The position numbers and the translations under genes were made by a program. From NCBI RefSeq assembly GCF_023898315.1, contig NC_064619.1:482897376-482961375 (forward strand): a DNA stretch of 64,000 bases. Reading direction: 5' to 3'. Under the pieces are notes generated by a model, which had not been told where the DNA came from, did not search any database, and saw only the letters and a program-made list of their open reading frames with translations. The DNA is from Schistocerca nitens. Lineage: Eukaryota; Arthropoda; Insecta; Orthoptera; Acrididae. This document shows positions 1 to 11,050 of the stretch, piece by piece; within the stretch, counting starts at the first letter, position 1; each line of letters starts with the position of its first letter.

Positions 1-362
1 AAACGGATTGCCTTCTATCAATTTCTAATGGTTTGTAATGCAAAAATACGTTATATACTATCCTATTATTGATCTGGCAATATTTCTGGCTCCATACGTG
101 TGAGTTGTTTTTTATGGTTTAACCATTACTTGTAGTTTTACTGTTCAGCACGTTTAAAAAATAAAATTTTTTACGGCTTCACTGTTGTTTGACTATTTAC
201 CGATGCCACGATAAAGGGTACCATACCTCCTTGGCCTCACATTTTCTTCTTGTTCAGCCATGTAAGCAAGGGCTGCAATTCAAGTTAGACTCTTGTATGC
301 TCTGCAACAACCAATATTGTTTACCACGTGACATTTTCGATCAGTGTCACCTGTTGTTACGT
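1..362. other. AT-rich DNA, nothing recognised
   Basis: Only short frames occur, with no family motif. The right edge runs into the target duplication of the first SINE. Confidence 0.5.
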
Positions 363-376
363 GGTATGTAACTGTG

Positions 377-607
377 GGTTGGGTTGTTTGAGAGAGGAGT
401 CCAGACAGCGAGGTCATCGGTCTCATCGGATTAGGGTAGGAGAGGGAAGGAAGTCGGCCGTGCCCTTTCAAAGGAACCATCCCGGCATTTGCCTGGAGCG
501 ATTAAGGGAAATCACGGAAAACCTGAATCGGGATGTCCGGACGCGGGATTGAACCGTCGTCCTCCCGAATGAGAGTCCAGTGTGCTAACCTCTGCGCCAC
601 CTCGCTC
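377..607 (-). mobile_element. tRNA-headed SINE, family C, full length
   Basis: Read on the minus strand, the element opens with a tRNA-like promoter: an A-box-like TGGCGCAGAGGTTAGCAC and a B-box-like GGTTCAATCCC, followed by a non-tRNA body. It is bounded by a perfect 14-bp direct repeat, GGTATGTAACTGTG, at 363-376 and 608-621, which is the expected target-site duplication of LINE-mobilised SINEs. The head resembles that of the SINE at 7455-7690. RNA polymerase III transcription is inferred from the boxes. Confidence 0.9.
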
Positions 608-621
608 GGTATGTAACTGTG

Positions 622-1112
622 TAACGTTTACGTTTGCACCTCCGATACTTTGTTAACAACCTAACATTTGTTCCTCATTCTCGTGTTCTCTACTTTTTAG
701 CATTGATGATGATTGTGTAATAGTTGAAATCTAGATCTGGTGTAATAAAATGACGGATTTCGCGACCGATTGTCGCTCTTTTCTCGTGTCCTGACTTTCT
801 TATGTCCTGATTCCGTTATCAACTGCATATCTCGTGCCTTTGACCTAACGCAAAACTGATCGGCATCTAACAGATCAGCAATTTCCTTTTTTGGTTTGTC
901 TGCATGTTATTCTCGTCCGCAACGTGGATGCATGAGCCGTTAAGAGGATTGTGTGATTGTGTGCCATTGCTCTCTGCGGTGTAGCGTGGACGATAATTTT
1001 CCGGAACTCCGATGGTACGTCTCCGGACTTTTAGACTACAACAACTAACTTTCTCGCATTAGTTTACGCTGTTAGGGACTAGTATTCTCAGAAACAGCAC
1101 ACCATCCCTCAT

Positions 1113-1115
<3 letters not shown>
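622..1115. other. No recognised feature
   Basis: Unique-looking sequence with no long frame and no repeat boundary that I can see. Confidence 0.5.
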
Positions 1116-1157
<42 letters not shown>

Positions 1158-1216
1158 GAGGAAGGGAGGGAGGGAAGGATTGAGAGGCGGGGGGCGGGGG
1201 GGGGGGAGGGGGAAGA
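1116..1216. repeat. (GT)n microsatellite plus G-rich purine tract
   Basis: About 20 uninterrupted GT dinucleotides (1116-1156) are followed by a strongly strand-biased AG/G tract to 1216. The G runs could form G-quadruplex structure on the plus strand (inference). Confidence 0.95.
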
Positions 1217-3204
1217 AGCTAATCAAGGGAGTGTCCTAAAGACAGTAGATTCTTATTAAGTCTTATTGTGCCCCGGTATGAGAGAGAAGAAAAGAGGATC
1301 TTTAACAGACTTGATCTTGCTGAGCGGGTATAAGAAGTCTTCACGGATTTTATTCAGAGAAACGGCGAAGCCCAATTTAACGATATGTGCAGAGAACGTT
1401 GAGTGCTTTAGCATTAAGCTGACTGTCTTGTCGAAACTTGCAGACAGCCGTGCGCGCTTGGCAAAGTTTTTTGCATGAGAAGGAGCAATAAACTGAATCT
1501 GCGGCCATGCTGCATCCCTCGCTGAAAGCCAGGATATTTGCTTGTCGTGTTGGCGCTTAATTTATTACTACGCACGCGCATTAGTCGCGCAGAAAATTAG
1601 CGCCTGCGAAACCGTCAGCGTACCTCTGCTTCGACACAACAAACAAAATTACCTTACGCGGTTCAGGCGAAAACAAGTAAAGTGCATCAGTTTTATGGCT
1701 GCCTGTGCAATCCATGTCGGAAGTCTTTATTACCTCAACCGACCTGAAAAGCCGCACGAGAGCAGAATCAAATATATCATCATTTTTTTCCCACAGCATT
1801 GGGCCCAGGTTAGAGTATAAGGAAAGATAACATCTTCCTAACGACTGAGAACTGAGGTCCTATTACGATTCTTGTCCTTCACAAACGCATTCTGCGACTG
1901 AAAAGTTTAAGCTGCTCACCGTATCTTAGTCAGGTATTGAGGATGACGTGTTCCTTACTACTTTGATTTTAGTCGTCGCTGTTCCCAATTTAAAATGGAG
2001 TTCATCTCATCAGAGCGCAAATTTATTAACAGGGATTTTCTACTAATTTACTGAATATATTCTAACAAAACAACGTAGATTACTTGCTTTCTATTCAGTT
2101 TAGAACTAGATAAAGGCGCGCATAATTAAAGATTATTACATCACAGAGACTGTATTCCGTTTCTATTAAAGCATCAGCCATACTATTATCATTATTCAAT
2201 ATAAGAAATGAAAGCATGCAATCTGAATATTAAATTAGGTAACAGTTTTTTATATTGTTTGTTTAGACTTTTGCTCTTCCTTTTTAACTTTGTATGTCCA
2301 CTTAAATTACTACGTCTTTCTAACACGCGACATTAAAAATATTTTCTGTTTCTGATTCCCAGTTTCTCCGCGGCCCGTGTTCCACATTTACGCAACACAC
2401 AGCTCCAGAATTATCTTTTTGGAAGACTTCCGTAGTTGCATTGCATTGCAATCAGTTATATCAGAAGAACTCTTTTGTCGAAAAAACTTTCTGTGCCCGT
2501 GTCTATCCTCTTTGGTGTTCAGCAAGCTGCTTCTCTCATTTGTAGTCAAGTTCATGTAGATCATTGAATGTCATGAAGACTAAGTCGTTATTTTGTATCT
2601 TGACTTCTATATGTCATAATGCTGTGAATATCCAGTGTCCGGCCTCTAGATTTTTACATCGTGGAATAATGAGTTACAGAATTTGACATGCCCTATCAGT
2701 CGAAAAAAGTTCGAGACTGGATTAATAAAAACAGGGGAAAGTTAGGGTGATGGTTTTAATGTTTTCGACGTTCTGTCTCCGCCTCCCTCCCCCAAACCCG
2801 CCCCCTCCCCCATCCCCACTTGAGTACGACGCATACAACGTTCATACGAACACGCGAAAGAGTCAGAAAAATTCTTTGGACTGTTGGCTTGAATGTTGAT
2901 TATGTCATCAAAGGTTTGACACATCATGTGAGTTTCTGCATTTTGTTGTTTCCTGTTATGTTTGTATTGGTAAAACCAGGTATGATCATCCATAATGAAA
3001 TTCATACTGTTTTTTTTTTTTCCAGAAAAAGCTGTCCGCGTTTCGCATTTCAATCAAGTCGCGACAGACGTCCACACATCGATGTTTTTGTTAGGGAGTC
3101 AAGATGTGGGGGACAAACTCTACATCATAGCGTTCTAGAGAATGTCCTGAACACATTTAGAGATTTTGTTTCGTTGCGATTTGTCACACATCAACGTTAC
3201 ACTG
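1217..3204. other. Anonymous AT-rich DNA, nothing recognised
   Basis: Almost 2 kb with frames of up to about 100 codons, none showing a known motif. A pyrimidine-rich stretch lies around 2770-2820. No repeat family was recognised by eye. Confidence 0.5.
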
Positions 3205-3215
3205 TTTTACGCTGT

Positions 3216-3411
3216 GCCGGCCGCGGTGGTCTAGCGGTTCTAGGCGCTCAGTCCGGAACCGCGCGACTGCTACGGTCGCAGGTTCGAATCCTGTCTCGGG
3301 CATGGATGTGTGTGATGTCCTTAGGTTAGTTAGGTTTAAGTAGTTCTAAGTTCTAGGGGACTGATGACCACAGATGTTAAGTCCCATAGTGCTCAGAGCC
3401 ATTTGAACCAT
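3216..3411 (+). mobile_element. tRNA-headed SINE, family A, full length
   Basis: This is the best reference copy of the dominant SINE in the window. The head has an A-box region GGTGGTCTAGCGGTTC and a B-box GGTTCGAATCC, with a long Leu/Ser-like variable region between them. The body contains the landmarks TCCTTAGGTTAGTTAGG, TTCTAGGGGACTGATGACC and GTTAAGTCCCATAGTGC, and the tail is CATTTGAACCATT. An 11-bp duplication, TTTTACGCTGT, flanks it at 3205-3215 and 3412-3422. It codes for nothing; transcription by RNA polymerase III and mobilisation by a LINE partner are family knowledge. Confidence 0.95.
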
Positions 3412-3422
3412 TTTTACGCTGT

Positions 3423-4545
3423 CTGCTCTCAACAGGCTGTCCGAATGCACGTCTGTCGTTTGCAGTTATCAGTCAAACTACCACAGTAGTTCTGCGCTGG
3501 CGTCACTTACATACCAGTAATAAATTCAGTGTCATAATTTTTTGAGCGGACGATGTGTAATGATAACACATATCTCTTAAGAATATAAATAACGTATCCA
3601 CATCTATAGAACGTATTTTACAATAAGTAGTACATCTGACAAAAATCCGTATCTTCTGCGTATCTAATTCTGGAACTCCACTTAAGCTACCGTCTTTCTC
3701 GTCCTCATAGACTCTCATAAAGTATCCCGAATGTAGCTGCTGCAGAACCTTCCACGTCACTTCTTAGATAGGAGACATCATCACAGATTCTTTAGTTATT
3801 ATTGTCTCGGAATCTAAAACATATGCGTCAGAAGTAAGTGGGTAGATATTTCTTGTGTACCATTGGCCACATACCTGCCTCCCATATCTAGTGTATACAG
3901 ACATTTGTAACAAACGTCTAAGTAGATGGGCTGCTGGGTGAATCGTAGGGTAAATCAAAGCAAAATGCAATGAAATACGTCGGACATAATGCCGCCAATA
4001 ACCTGTTAAAGCATGTACAGTGGCATTATAGTAACACAGTTTCGAAGTGTCTATAGGAGCTGCAATGCGGCCCATGAACACAACGTAGACCGGTGGAACT
4101 GCTCGTTGGTACATAGGATACTTGTACATATGTAATAGAGATACCCATGAGTCTACCAGACTACGCCACAGTTTTCATGTATCCGCAGAACCAAACATTT
4201 GCTGTATTAACGTAGATCCACTGTCTTGGAATCGTATTGCGCAAAATCCGATGCTTATACAAACTGAAGTTTACTGGGGTACGATATTGCATGAATCAAG
4301 TGTTACGGCGAACAGCTACATTTTTCAGTAATGCCGGCAGAGAAGGTAAAGTATGCGGTGCGTTCTATCGTCAGAATAGGCTGCGCTGACCATTCGGGCT
4401 GCCATGTACAGGTGTGTCACTCTTGGCGAGTATGAATCGCCGTTGATCAGTACACACAACCGTACCATGGGAGACCACATGCCCACATTGTTCTGAAAGC
4501 GTTTTGAAAAACGGTCTCGTCGGTGCACAGAGACGAAACAAATTG
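3423..4545 (-). other. Unrecognised region with minus-strand frames
   Basis: Open minus-strand frames at 3503-3760 (85 codons), 3764-4129 (121 codons) and 4325-4601 run nearly end to end, which is suggestive of a decayed coding element. I cannot assign a family: no catalytic triad, zinc finger or RT motif is visible. It abuts the Tc1-like 3' fragment at 4546, so it may belong to the same insertion or to an element interrupted by it. Confidence 0.3.
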
Positions 4546-4700
4546 ACTTGTTCAATTTGTGAAGCTGTTTCTCTTTGATAAATGATCCAATTTTTCTGCA
4601 ATTGCCATCATTTGTTTATCTGTACACGTATATCACATCTACCGATTTCCGTGCCATTCTAATACTTTCTTCGTTTTTTGTCTTAGCGTGTATGTGGTAA
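4546..4700 (+). mobile_element. 3'-end fragment of the 5-7 kb Tc1-derived element
   Basis: This stretch repeats, with substitutions, the segment that follows the transposase stop in the two neighbouring copies (about 5761-5900 and 6690-6840). Shared landmarks are TTTGTGAAGCTGTTTCTC, CATTTGTTTATC and ATCACATCTACCGATTTCC. No transposase lies in front of it, so it is a third, isolated 3' piece. Confidence 0.75.
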
Positions 4701-4802
4701 GATTTGGCAATTTGGGGAAGGAAGAGCTCAAGAAACTATGAGTATAATTAAACTGTAGAAATCAGTGTCTAGTCACATATTAGTGTATCAAAAATGAAGA
4801 CC

Positions 4803-4925
4803 AAGGAGTACACCAGCTACACGTAGGCGCGTTTTAGATTAATCGCCTACGTGTCGCTGCTGTACTGGTTGGATATGACGATGGCTTCAAAGCCAAAACC
4901 CGCCTTCAGTTTTAATAAACTAAAA
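4803..4925 (+). repeat. Hairpin with TGACGATGG...GCCAAAACC motif
   Basis: CACGTAGGCG and CGCCTACGTG form an inverted repeat with a short AT-rich loop. It is followed by TGACGATGGCTT then AAGCCAAAACC and an AATAAA. This layout recalls the ends of Penelope-like elements and resembles the better examples at 27533-27762 and 58017-58342. Element identity is inferred. Confidence 0.4.
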
Positions 4926-4990
4926 TGTGACGATGGCATTAATTTCTTCATAATAGGTTAGAAAGACCATCAATCCAATCCGCAAGTCCA

Positions 4991-5008
4991 GGGGGGGGGG
5001 GGGGGGGG
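4991..5008. repeat. Poly-G run of 18
   Basis: Eighteen consecutive G residues. The length may be affected by sequencing error. Confidence 0.9.
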
Positions 5009-5043
5009 AAATCATTTCACTATACAGACAGTAAGGCAAAAAC

Positions 5044-5988
5044 TGTGAAGCACCCAGAAGGGGAAGAGGGACGAAATGAAACTCCACACGATGACTGGGT
5101 ATGGGATGTTATTTCAGTGATTACAAAATCAGGTGAAATTTACAACGGACTTGATACTCTGAGTCCACCTATCAGTACGACGTTACGACCGCAGCCCGGG
5201 TCGTCCCCGGACACGTCTCTGCACGCAATCGGGGCTGAGTTCGAAGCGGGACTCGTCACTGAAGACAGTTCTACGAAGATGTGTCTGGAGAAACATCAAT
5301 GGGCTACCAACCCGACTGTCAGCCGCCTAACGGCCCGGCAGCCACGATTAGTGGTGGTGCAATGTCTTTTCATAGGAGGACACCTTCGGTTGTCATCTGC
5401 GGCACCATTACAGCAAAGCGGTACGTCGGCGATATTCTGCACCCCCGTTTTGTTGCTCTCCATAGCAAGCCAGCATGAGCTTATATTCCAGCAAGATAAT
5501 GCCCGCCCTCACATGGCGAGAGTTTCTACTGCTTCTCTTCGTGCTTACCAAACCGTACCTCGGCCACTAGCGTCGGCAGATCTCTACCCAACTGAGAACG
5601 TTTGGAACATTTTGGCAAGGACCCTCCAAGCAGATCCAATGCGACAGTTGGACAGGATTTGGCACGACATCCCTCAGGACAACATCCAAAAACTCTGTAA
5701 ATTAGTTCTAAACCGAATATCTGCTTGCATAAGGGCCAGAGGTGATGCAACACGTTTTTGAGTGACTTAATTTGTGAACCTGTTTCGCTTGGAAAAAAAA
5801 AAAACCATCCACTCTTTCTGAAATTCTAACATTTGTTTATCCGCACATGTATATCACATTTACCGATTTCCGTCCGTCGCATAATTCCTTCGTGGAGCGT
5901 CTTTTTTTGTCTTTTAGTGTAATTTTCGTTTAGTTCTAGGATAACATGTCCTAGGATAAAATGCTTTTCATTATTGCTACTGGCCTAC
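5044..5988 (+). mobile_element. Tc1-derived element, copy A, with internal inversion
   Basis: The right half encodes the C-terminal part of a Tc1-type DDE transposase on the plus strand: the second catalytic Asp in FQQDNARPHMARV (about 5482-5520), the Glu in PTENVWN (about 5588), and a typical C-terminus ending at 5761. A frameshift near 5455 separates this from the preceding RYVGDILHP segment. The first catalytic Asp region, VFSDESRF, is present but on the minus strand (5247-5267), inside an 82-bp block bounded by short inverted repeats (5207-5218 and 5277-5288). The N-terminal DNA-binding domain is missing. The copy is inactive and would depend on a related transposase supplied in trans. 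Confidence 0.8.
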
Positions 5989-6913
5989 TGTGAAGCTCCC
6001 AGAAGGGCACAAGGGACGAAATGAAACTCGACACGCTGATTGGATATGCGATGTTACTTCAGTGATTACAAAATGAAGTGAAATTCACAACGAACTTGGA
6101 ACTTCGAGTCCACTTATCAATACGACGTTACGCCCCCAGTCCGGGGTGTCACCAGACACCTCTTTGCACGCAGTCGGGGCTGAGTTGGAAGCGGGACTCG
6201 TCACTGAAGACAGTTCTACGAAGACGTGTCTGGAGAGACAGCAATGGGATACCAACCCGACTGTCGCCCGCCTAACGGCCCGACATCCACGAGTAGTGGT
6301 GGTGCGATTTCTTTTCATAGGTGGACACGTCTGGTTGTGATCCGCGGCACCATTACAGCATAGCGGTACGTCGGCGATATTCTGTCCCACCGTTTTGTTG
6401 TTCTTCATAGTAAACCAGCGTGAGCTTACATTTCAGCAAGATAATGCCCGCCCGCACATGGCGAGAGTTTCTACTGCTTCTCTTCGTGCTTGCCAAACCG
6501 TACCTCCGCCACTAGCGTCGGCAGATCTCTCCCCAACTGAGAACGTTTGGAACATTATGGCAAGGACCCTCCAAGCAGATCCAACGTGACAGTTGGACAG
6601 AATGTGGCACGACATCCCTCAGGACAACATCCAAAAACTCTGTAAATTAATTCTAAGCCGAAAATCTGCTAGCCAGAGGTGATCCAACACGAGTGACTTA
6701 GTTTGTGAAGCTGTTTCTCTTTGATAAATGATCCAATCTTTTTGAAATTGTAACATTTGTTTATCCACACATGAGTATCACATCTACCGATTTCCATCCT
6801 AGTCGCATAGTTCCTTCGTGGACCGTCTGTTTTTTTTTGTGTTAGAGTGCGTTTAGTTCTAGGGTACAATGTTCTAGGATACAATGCTTTTCATTATTGC
6901 TAGTGGCCTAGAT
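5989..6913 (+). mobile_element. Tc1-derived element, copy B, with the same inversion
   Basis: This is a second copy starting directly where copy A ends, about 945 bp downstream. It shares the left end (TGTGAAGCNCCCAGAAGG), the inverted first-Asp block (6152-6233; minus-strand VFSDESRFQLSPD), the plus-strand FQQDNARPHMARV and SPTENVWN blocks, and the 3' end TTTTCATTATTGCTA. Stops and frameshifts break the reading frame; for example, a TGA follows ARTLQADPT at 6587-6589. The head-to-tail arrangement suggests tandem duplication, although two independent insertions end to end cannot be excluded. Confidence 0.8.
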
Positions 6914-7454
6914 TGAGCGTTTCTGCCAATTTTTCAGCAACTAAGCACACACCTGGCTACCGACCACCAGTTGACCAGCATTTTCTGCGATTCAGCCAAG
7001 AGCCAGTCGTAGAATTTCCCTGTTTCGTTCCCGCTGAATTTTTATTAAGATCCGACAGTTTCATTCACTTGCTCCGTGTTCGCGGCCGCATAAAGGCGGC
7101 GATCGAGCTCCCGAGTCACGCAGCTGTCGCTGCACGGTTCCGAGCGTGCGGCGCGGTAGCCGAGTACAGGTTTCATTGAGAGCGTAGGCCGGCGTTACGC
7201 AACGCCGGCTCCGTAGTACGGCCGCTGCCAGCGCCAAGGACGCTCCCGTCCAGGTCCGCGTCTCTGATGTCGGACCGCACTGCGGTGGCCCACTCTCTCT
7301 CTCTATCTCTCTCTCTCTTTCTCTCTCTCACTACATCATTCACAGACATGTCTATCGGTGTTGTAACGCGCAGAGCAACAGAAATGGGCACACGGCGATC
7401 TTCAACTTCTTCCGTCCTTGGCACACACAAGAATGGGACAGCTGCTACACTCTT
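6914..7454. other. GC-rich spacer with a (CT)n tract
   Basis: Moderately CpG-rich from about 7080 to 7280, then a pyrimidine microsatellite at 7292-7329. Frames here are products of composition. A fragment of a CpG-rich element is possible, but no family was recognised. Confidence 0.4.
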
Positions 7455-7690
7455 ACAACCACACGAGGTAGCGCAGTGGTAGGTCACTGGACTTGGGAAG
7501 ACGGCGGTTTAAATCCCCGTCCGGTCTTCCAGATTTATGTGCGCTATGACTTGTCTAAATCGCTTAGGATATATGCCAGGATGGTTTGTATGGGCAGGCG
7601 AGGCCAATTTGCTTGCCCAACCTCCACCACTTACCGTAATGACCTCGTCGCTGACGGGACGTTAAACCCTCATCTTCCTCGTCTTCTCTT
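7455..7690 (+). mobile_element. tRNA-headed SINE, family C
   Basis: The head reads GAGGTAGCGCAGTGGTAGG (A-box region) with GGTTTAAATCCCCG (B-box region). The 3' landmark is TAATGACCTCGTCG followed by GACGGGACGTTAAACCC. I could not find a convincing target duplication, so the ends are approximate. It is related to the copies at 377-607 and 59485-59655. Confidence 0.75.
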
Positions 7691-8569
7691 CTGTTCAAAC
7701 TTCACTTTGTTCTTCGCCCATTCATTTTCTAAATTTTTGTAAGTGCTCGAGATTATTCGAGTTCTTATGTAAAATGTCGAACGTTGGTACAGTTTGGTTA
7801 ATCCACCCCGTTAGTTGAAAAACTATGCGGAACTATTGGAAAAGTAAGCTGAGAGTGATTTGTAGCTCCGCTACAACACGAGGACATTTTTTTTCTGTGT
7901 ATCCAGCTAACTGTCAGGCAGTTATAACACGAACTTTCACGCTCTTACCGCAATGAGAATGACCAAGGGTAATAACAAGTTAGTTAGGTTGCAGCCACAG
8001 TTATAAGGCCTCCACTGCGATTTCCTTTGATCTCCATTATTTTTCTATCTCTGTCTGTTCTGATAAATTTTTGCTCTTATTTCTCGCACTTCACATGATC
8101 AATTACCTGCTTTACGCATTTCTTCTAGTAGACAAATAGCGACCTGGCTCCAATTCGGATGGGCAGCATTAAGTACCTACAGCTGGACATGCCTGGCGTA
8201 GCTGATTGCTCATAGCACCTATGATTGCCACAAGAGGTCATTCGAAACGTCAATGAACGGTGGAACAGAAAACAATTAATGTATTACATACTCATCATTA
8301 CTATAGCGATAAATTGTATATACAAGTGTTCCTAGTGAATCAGTCTATCTACTAGTGACACCGCTATCAAAATCCCTAAAGTAGTTCCTGATATTAAGTT
8401 TCATATAAAGACTTATTTTCCTTCTTCTCCTTCATCGTCTTCTTCTAATGGAAGATTAGTCGGCAGCACCTTTCCAACACTATTTTTAGCTATCTTCTAG
8501 AAGTCTCTTCTGAGTATGTTGTCAATTTCAGTAAGAGCCACATCACTAACGAGAAATTTTATATTCCCA
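7691..8569. other. No recognised feature
   Basis: AT-rich with no long frame and no repeat landmark. Confidence 0.5.
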
Positions 8570-8577
8570 CCACAAAC

Positions 8578-8775
8578 ACCGGCCAGGGTGGCCGACCAGT
8601 TCTAGACGCTTCACTCTGGAACCGCGCGACCGCTACGGTCGCAGGTTCGAATCCTGCCTCGGGCATGGATGTGTGTGATGTCCTTAGGTTGGTTAGTTTT
8701 AAGTAGTTCTAAGTTCTAGGGGACTGATGACCTCAGAAGTTAAGTCCCATAGTGCTCAGAGCCATTTTTGAACCC
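8578..8775 (+). mobile_element. SINE family A, full length
   Basis: Complete head and tail (GGTTCGAATCCTGCC; AGTTAAGTCCCATAG). The flanking 8-bp duplication CCACAAAC lies at 8570-8577 and 8776-8783. The A-box region is altered (GACCAGTTCTAGACG), so this copy has probably lost promoter strength. Confidence 0.9.
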
Positions 8776-9149
8776 CCACAAACCTGACAAGACTCGTTAC
8801 CATTTTCCAAACGGCATAAAAAGCTCTAGGCACACTGCTCTAAGGAAAAAGAACATAACAGATGAATAAAGATAACGCAGTAGACTATTTTAACATTTCT
8901 GTAAAACTTGCGAAGAAAACAGTATCTGTGGTACCAAGAACGTTGTTGCATTCCTGAGATTTAATACTGCATTGATGAGCAATAATGAAGAGGCAGAAAA
9001 AGCCACTCGATTTTTACGTAGCGAACCTACTTTACCTACTTGCTAAAAATATTCTATGCAATTTTATCGAATAAAGACGTGGTTGGAGACCGTGCATCAA
9101 CAACTTCTTTAAAAAAATTTTGTCAGAACCAAATAGCCCTTGTCTGGTG

Positions 9150-9440
9150 GAAGTATGCAAGTAATAAAATCCTCGACTCACCGAGTCTTCATTGTTAGAA
9201 GACTGGAACGCTCACAAGGCAGTATTAATGGAGAAAAGATCCAAAGAAAAGCAGCAGCTTTCTTGATGGGTACGTTTAGCAAGCACATGGGCGTTACGAA
9301 ATGCTCAACTCTAGTGGCAAACGTTACAAACGATGTGTCGTGAATAGAGTTGCTCTCTACGAAAACTACGGTTCGGTAGTTCTGTTACAGTACATAAATG
9401 ACGTAGTAAATTATTGGATTACCAGTAGTATTGGTAGAAT
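9150..9440 (+). pseudogene. LINE reverse-transcriptase C-terminal remnant
   Basis: EKIQRKAAAFLMGTFSKH (about 9229-9283) followed, after a frameshift, by VVNRVALYENYGSV matches the C-terminal 'IQR-AARF' region of Jockey/CR1-type LINE pol proteins. The same region is seen better preserved at 40090-40195. The flanks do not extend the similarity, so this is an isolated relic with no RT core. Confidence 0.6.
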
Positions 9441-10270
9441 TGATATGGAAAGAAACATAAATGAATGTGCAAGAGAGGAACTCGGAGCTGACAACTTCTC
9501 TTTGTTTTTTGTTTGTTTGGTTACTTATTTTGCACATAATTAGAAGCGCTGATCATTCACTTTTAGTACGTCGTGTATTTTATATCGTTACACAGTATAT
9601 TTGGCATTTTATAAGTAATAAAAATTAGATGGTCGTGCAACTTCTGTGCTTGTACGTAATCAAAGCAATTGCTTTTGCGCAAGTACAGTTTACAAGTACA
9701 AACTTAAAAAAAGTCTATATAATTACTGTTGTTATTTTGTACTGAGTAGAACGTTCTTCTTCCTGATCAAAGATAAGAGTCTGCTGTTATTACTGATACG
9801 TGCGAAAATTGTTTATGAATAACAGAAACACATTTTATATAATCTCGACAAAGTATTGAAGCGACGTTTGGTATATATTTTTTTCGCGATTTTCTTTTAT
9901 TATTTTTATTTTTTGAGAAAATTGCGTTTTATAGCACTATACGATAAATAAGTGTTTTTTTATATGTTTGCCACAACATCCCTGTGTTTCACGTTACAAA
10001 TCAAGAATTTTCGGAAAAACCCGAAATTAAACACTGCCAATTTTGCTATAAATACCGTTTATTTTGAAATATCAGACAGGAGGATAACTGTGTAGAACAA
10101 AAATGTTTGGTAGGATACGCGGCCCTTTATATACATCTTCACTCAGTTGCTAGACGGTTCACCGCTTCGGTTTCTAGGGGCATCTACAGTAGTAAGACGC
10201 CGAACGCATACGTAACCAAAGTGACCGATACGAGATAAAGCCAGATAGGTATGAAAGATACCTAATGTAC
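9441..10270. other. Very AT-rich DNA, nothing recognised
   Basis: Long A/T runs around 9880-9970; no coding signal. Confidence 0.5.
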
Positions 10271-10274
10271 AAGA

Positions 10275-10640
10275 AATGCTGATTGGGAAACTACCTTAGC
10301 CTACGCTTACTTATGATTGTCTGCGGGAGCCTAAGGCAGTTTCGCAACTACAGATGTGCATCACTGATAGGATTACCGGTAGCGTATTTAAAAGAAAAGT
10401 CAGCAAACGCATTACTTCCATCAAAATACATTGCTCGCAATGAGCATCATGGGAAAATGAACGAAATAAGAGCTCAGATGCGAGCGTAGCGATACTCGAT
10501 CTTCCTCATCACTTTATAGCTGTTCTCGAATGAAACAGGTGGCGGGAGGGGGGGGGGGTGATGATGATGGTTTGCTAGGTACCCTCCACCACACAATATA
10601 AAGTACATTTCAGAGTGCATACGTAGATGCACAGCTGAGA
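10275..10640 (+). mobile_element. Decayed LINE 3' end
   Basis: LLPSKYIARNEHHGKMNEIRA (about 10407-10470) corresponds to the extreme C-terminus of LINE pol proteins ('LLPPTYIxRxDH-KIREIRA'). It is followed by GGTACCCTCCACCACAC and a terminal GTAGATGCA, the usual tail of this LINE type. A poly-G run lies at about 10547-10557. No RT domain precedes it. Confidence 0.55.
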
Positions 10641-10844
10641 CAGGAATCTGTGAATAGTAACTTCTCTGCCCTTGCGGACCAAGATGGCTTGATGGAAATA
10701 CTTCTGTTTTCCAGCTACGCTGCACACAGAATATTCAAACATCTGTCTACGTACGACACAGTTGTCTTGTAGACATTGTCTTTTTATAATCGCTGTAGTT
10801 AGTTTCTGTTTTCAAGAGAGAAATGTCACGATTATAGCTAATGG

Positions 10845-11039
10845 GCCGGCCGGAGTGGCAGTGCGGTTCTAGGCGCTACAGTCTGGAACCGAGCGACCGC
10901 TACGGTCGCAGGTTCGAATCCTGCCCCGGGCATGGATGTGGGTGATGTCCTTAGGTTAGTTAGGTTTAAGTAGTTTTAAGTTCTAGGCGACTGATGACCT
11001 CAGAAGTTAAGTCGCATAGTGCTCAGAGCCATTTGAACC
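10845..11039 (+). mobile_element. SINE family A, full length
   Basis: Flanked by a perfect 11-bp duplication, ATAGCTAATGG, at 10834-10844 and 11040-11050. It belongs to the subgroup with CTAGGCGACTGATGACC and AAGTCGCATAG, as does the copy at 12313-12481. Confidence 0.95.
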
Positions 11040-11050
11040 ATAGCTAATGG

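Noticed and set aside
3228-3301. Genuine tRNA genes at SINE heads
   Set aside because: A- and B-boxes are present, but the same body and tail follow each copy and target duplications enclose the whole unit, so these are SINEs.
3764-4129. Host exon on the minus strand
   Set aside because: It is tyrosine-rich and open for 121 codons, but no splice-site context or recognisable domain was found, and it lies beside transposon relics.
5045-5761. A 238-codon intact protein-coding gene
   Set aside because: Only the C-terminal third is transposase in the right frame. The first part reads through an inverted block and a frameshift, so the open frame is accidental.
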